45,922 nucleotides of DNA from Vampirovibrionales bacterium (lineage in GTDB: Bacteria; Cyanobacteriota; Vampirovibrionia; Vampirovibrionales; JAGQHJ01), in contig JANWIO010000053.1 of NCBI GenBank assembly GCA_025449835.1, positions 1 through 45,922 on the forward strand, written 5' to 3'. Made by a program: the position numbers and the translations under genes. Under the pieces are notes generated by a model that saw only the letters and a program-made list of their open reading frames with translations, had not been told where the DNA came from and made no database searches. Shown in pieces: positions 43,293 to 45,922 of this stretch. The number at the start of each line of letters is the position of its first letter. Position 1 is the first letter of the stretch.

Positions 43293-43955
43293 TTACTTTT
43301 GTTCCGCCCCCATTTTAAGGGGTGGGAACATTTTATGAAGCAATTCGATGGCTTTGTGATCCCCGATACGTTGATGGGGCGGGTACCATGTGGTGGGGAG
43401 TGAAAATTTGGGAGCCACCTTGGCGCATACCAATTCGTCAACGTCTAAATAAATGCCATGAGCTGTTTCTGAGGTGCAGACAGGGAGGGCCATGATGATT
43501 TTTTGGGGGGACATTTTTCGGATGACCTGAACTGCTGCGATGATTGCAGAACGGTTCGTCATGCCATCATCGGTGATGATTACCGTTTTTTGATGAAGTT
43601 TGGGCATGGGGTTATACCCCCGGTAGTCTCTGATGCGGCGCTCTAAAAGGGCTTGTTCTTCTTGAATTAATTCTTCAATTTTCAGGCCAGGAATCCCCAA
43701 GAGATTGATGACTTCGGTATTCAAAACCCGTACCCCTTGAGGTGCAATAGCCCCAATGTAAAGGCCAGGCTGCCTGGGGGCACCGATTTCTTGAACCACA
43801 ATGACATCCAGGGGCGCTTTTAAGGCTTTGGCAATTTCGGAGCCCACAATCACTCCCCCTTTGGGGAGTGCAAAAATATAAGGCGATTCCGATTGATAAT
43901 GGAGGAGGTTACTGGCCAGTTCTCGACCGGCCTCATGCCGATTTTGAAAAAACAT
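43293..43955 (-). CDS. Phosphoribosyltransferase family protein with altered PRPP loop
   Basis: A 220-residue PRTase-fold protein of the type often coupled to dienelactone hydrolase in stress loci. FALPKGGVIVGSEIAKALKAPLDV, IGAIAPQGV and the helix EEQALLERRIRDYRG match the family. The PRPP-binding motif (usually VIIVDDGIATGxT) reads VIITDDGMTNRSA (126-138): the acidic pair is kept but Thr-Gly is replaced by Asn-Arg, so PRPP binding may be lost or changed. ATG 43955 has GGGGGA eight bases upstream, better than ATG 43970. A non-catalytic or differently acting variant is possible. Confidence 0.8.
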   Translation of the reverse strand: MFFQNRHEAGRELASNLLHYQSESPYIFALPKGGVIVGSEIAKALKAPLDVIVVQEIGAPRQPGLYIGAIAPQGVRVLNTEVINLLGIPGLKIEELIQEEQALLERRIRDYRGYNPMPKLHQKTVIITDDGMTNRSAIIAAVQVIRKMSPQKIIMALPVCTSETAHGIYLDVDELVCAKVAPKFSLPTTWYPPHQRIGDHKAIELLHKMFPPLKMGAEQK

Positions 43956-44212
43956 GTTTTTTTCCCCCATTTTCTAGATGCATCGCATGACCCTTATTTT
44001 TTATTAAAATCCCTGTTTCTCAAGAATGCTATCGCCGGTGATACGTATTTTCGGATGCAACAGGTTGGGCCAAAAAGATGTGGGTTGGGTGGTTCAAAAA
44101 TCAAGTTCAGGCTTTTCGCTATTTCATAGGCTTATCCCATTGTGGCTGGTGGGGATGAACTACTTTGTCTAGGATAAAAATGGGGAAATAAATTGAGGCG
44201 GGGGGGAGAACG

Positions 44213-44419
44213 ATGGTTAAAACGGAAGCGGTAGAATCTCAAAAAATGCAAGAGGATACCTTGGAGGCCTACAACCAGGTGTTGATTGAAAATGGCCTGG
44301 AACATTTTATTGGGCAGGTTAATTTTAAAGTCCAAAAAGGCATGTTAAAGGTCTTTCCCAAAACGGAATATGCCCGAGAAATTTTGGGTGCTGCGCCGTA
44401 TTTGGAAATTCATTTATAA
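44213..44419 (+). CDS. Small protein of unknown function
   Basis: A 68-residue soluble protein with a GGGGGGAGA ribosome site. It is helical in the first half (EDTLEAYNQVLIENGLEHF) and then strand-like (IGQVNFKVQKGMLKVFPK). No family recognised. The two-part fold and good translation signals support a real gene. Confidence 0.6.
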   Translation: MVKTEAVESQKMQEDTLEAYNQVLIENGLEHFIGQVNFKVQKGMLKVFPKTEYAREILGAAPYLEIHL

Positions 44420-44548
44420 ACTTTTCGATATTGTAAAAAAGTCTGCATCAAAATGTTACAGAATCTTTACGGTGGAGGGGGGAAATTGAATCTTTGGGCA
44501 GAATGAACGATTACTGAAGCAATGGCAAGGCTTTGGAGTTATTCGGAC

Positions 44549-45085
44549 ATGTTGATGAACAAAGCAAAATTAGCAGCACTAACAGCCGTTATTGCGTTGA
44601 GTTTACCCATGCTTTCAGCACATGCACAACAATATTACCAGCAACAACCCAATTATTATCAAAATCAGCAGGGTGGCATTATGGGGAATCACCCCATCGT
44701 TAAAGATACAGCTATGGGAGCAGGGTTAGGTGCCCTAATAGGTGGATTTACCTCTTCCAGTAACCACGGAAAAGGGGCCTTAAAAGGAGCGCTCATGGGA
44801 GGATCTCTGGGGGCAGCCTACGGCTTTTTTACCAATCGAAATAATCCTCCTCCAAATGGCTATGACCAACCCAATTATGGCTACAATTCAGGTTATGCAC
44901 CACCACAACCCCCACCGCAATACAATAATTATGGCTATCAAGGATATGGTGGCGGGAATGGTGGCGGCTATGGTGGACCACCCCCAAATCAGGGTTACGG
45001 ACAATATAATCAAGGATATGGCCCCCCGCCAGCCTATCAACAACAGGCGCCTCAGCAATCCCAAGATGGATCCTTCTGGCGATAA
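44549..45085 (+). CDS. Secreted glycine-zipper protein with Tyr/Gly/Pro/Gln-rich tail
   Basis: A 178-residue protein. A Sec signal peptide runs to about residue 28 (ALTAVIALSLPMLSAHA, then QQ). Next is a glycine zipper, TAMGAGLGALIGG and GALMGGSLGAAYGFF, as in outer-membrane small antigen and YMGG families, which can insert into membranes or pack helices. The C-terminal 80 residues are low complexity (Tyr, Gly, Pro, Gln, Asn), prion-like, and likely disordered. ATG 44549 or 44555 are both possible; TTTGGAG lies 11 bases before the first. A good terminator follows at 45111-45146. Surface structural or envelope role is inferred. Confidence 0.8.
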   Translation: MLMNKAKLAALTAVIALSLPMLSAHAQQYYQQQPNYYQNQQGGIMGNHPIVKDTAMGAGLGALIGGFTSSSNHGKGALKGALMGGSLGAAYGFFTNRNNPPPNGYDQPNYGYNSGYAPPQPPPQYNNYGYQGYGGGNGGGYGGPPPNQGYGQYNQGYGPPPAYQQQAPQQSQDGSFWR

Positions 45086-45110
45086 ATTTTGTTAAATTGA
45101 AAAGATGTGC

Positions 45111-45146
45111 GGTTATCCTGGCCGAAGGGCTGGGATAACCCTTTTT
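45111..45146 (+). terminator. Rho-independent terminator
   Basis: GGTTATCC (45111-45118) pairs with GGATAACC (45133-45140) around a 14-base loop that itself has a GCC/GGC pair, followed by CTTTTTG. It ends the glycine-zipper gene. Confidence 0.85.
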
Positions 45147-45341
45147 GTAAAGTTTTTTTCAGCGTCATCGAATCCGGTGATTGAGCGATTCGTGGCAATA
45201 TTTGAGAATCCGATCGATGCAAGTTTGTTTTGCTCGGTTTTTTTGCAGGCAATTTTTAAGATTGAGGGATTTTATTGAAGAAGCTGCTGTATAATCCAGG
45301 TGCTTTTATAAAGAGCCGAATTTGTGGATGATTGGAAGAGG

Positions 45342-45922
45342 ATGATTCAACCACTTTTTAATATCAAGGGACACCCCCGGTTTCAAGGTAAAAAGTCGAA
45401 AACAACCCCTGTACTGGAAGGGCAAGAGCCATTCCCACTGGATCCAAACGTGAAAGGGCTGGATCGATTTGTGTTTTTTGCAGATGGTGGGCTGAATAAC
45501 GATGTGTTGCAAGATTTGGTTCGCCAAATGGAGGACCAGTATGCTCAGGGGCCTTATGGAACCATTTTACGAGGGGGCGATAATGTCTATGGCCCTGGGC
45601 TTCCTCACCGAACTAACCCACTGGATGGTGACCCAAGCCTTTTTGAGGACCGATTAACCAAACCCTTTAAAGCGTTGGAAGAGAAACCGGTGCAAATTTT
45701 TACGATTATGGGCAACCATGACGTGAGGTGGGAGCATGAAGAGGCGCAGTTAGCCTATTTGGGGTTACCGCGTTATTATTCTTTTCAACGGGGAAATATT
45801 GGATTTTTTGCCCTGGATACCACGGTATATTTGCCAGGCTATGATAAGTGTTATAAAAACCGAGAGGAGAAAGCCCATCAAATTGGCCAAGCTCAATCAA
45901 ATTGGTTGGATCGAGCGTTGCA
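45342..45922 (+). CDS. Calcineurin-like metallophosphoesterase with RFQG leader, partial at window end
   Basis: The frame is open from ATG 45342 to the window end (193 codons seen). Metal-site motifs: FVFFADGG (D48, in place of the D-x-H motif), GGDNVYG (D80, Tyr; the GDxxY form of purple acid phosphatases) and MGNHDV (N125, H126). It belongs to the metallophosphoesterase superfamily and looks closest to the purple-acid/TRAP-like group. It begins MIQPLFNIKGHPRFQGKKSK, acid-free to residue 25, with R-F-Q-G-K (F14) as in PrkA (VRFQGR). GGAAGAGG stands directly before the ATG. The remaining C-terminal metal histidines lie outside the window. Confidence 0.8.
   Translation, partial: MIQPLFNIKGHPRFQGKKSKTTPVLEGQEPFPLDPNVKGLDRFVFFADGGLNNDVLQDLVRQMEDQYAQGPYGTILRGGDNVYGPGLPHRTNPLDGDPSLFEDRLTKPFKALEEKPVQIFTIMGNHDVRWEHEEAQLAYLGLPRYYSFQRGNIGFFALDTTVYLPGYDKCYKNREEKAHQIGQAQSNWLDRAL

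Noticed and set aside
43893..44129. 78-codon plus-strand frame overlapping the phosphoribosyltransferase start
   Set aside because: Overlaps a well supported gene on the other strand and has no family-like sequence.
1..45922. tRNA, rRNA, CRISPR arrays, insertion sequences or prophage genes
   Set aside because: No T-arm-like tRNA signature in a cloverleaf context, no regular spacer-repeat arrays, no transposase or phage structural genes were seen; the holin-like gene alone does not mark a phage.

Overview
The window comes from a Gram-negative, heterotrophic bacterium with moderate GC content. An MCE-domain lipid-transport protein, lipoprotein and Sec signal peptides, a prepilin-like protein and Fur-like boxes point to a diderm cell. 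Many proteins start with a basic, Ser/Gln/Pro-rich leader ending in a Phe-Gly motif. From memory, similar leaders occur in Melainabacteria/Vampirovibrionia-type genomes, but that placement is inference. No rRNA, tRNA, CRISPR array, insertion sequence or prophage module was seen.

Region 1 (1-7350): the end of a biotinyl-domain protein overlaps an HMG-CoA lyase gene, which overlaps birA. This is a coherent leucine-catabolism/biotin block. It is followed by an MCE (MlaD-type) protein, a minus-strand TusA-like plus Cys-rich pair, a 460-residue protein of unknown function with a TPR lipoprotein, an intergenic region with two Fur-like boxes around a -10 element, and an aldo-keto reductase.

Region 2 (7352-17060): the most striking part. 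A tight co-directional cluster encodes a PrkA-type AAA+ kinase, SpoVR, a YeaH-type VWA protein, a second diverged PrkA and an extended ClpP-like peptidase, followed by a small unknown protein. PrkA-SpoVR-YeaH is a known triad. Here it is bracketed by two PrkA paralogues and joined to a peptidase. All six proteins carry acid-poor N-terminal leaders with [R/Y/V]-F-G or R-F-x-G motifs, several of them doubled at similar positions. The same kind of leader occurs on an ADA-family hydrolase (25417), a metallophosphoesterase (45342) and possibly two unknown proteins (38672, 34893), but not on the housekeeping proteins.

Region 3 (17204-31369): mainly housekeeping. It holds leucyl aminopeptidase, a GT-C-like membrane protein, two small membrane proteins, a HEAT-repeat protein, a SAM-hydroxide adenosyltransferase, holA-holB, the ADA-like hydrolase, a prepilin-like protein, a secreted TPR-like protein, the primary sigma factor, ybaB and recR.

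Region 4 (31512-45922): a haem-oxygenase-like diiron protein next to a PaaK/CapK-type adenylating enzyme, small unknown and membrane proteins, a P3B Mg2+ ATPase and a P3A H+ ATPase about 2 kb apart, a phosphoribosyltransferase with a changed PRPP loop, a glycine-zipper secreted protein, and a metallophosphoesterase cut by the window end.
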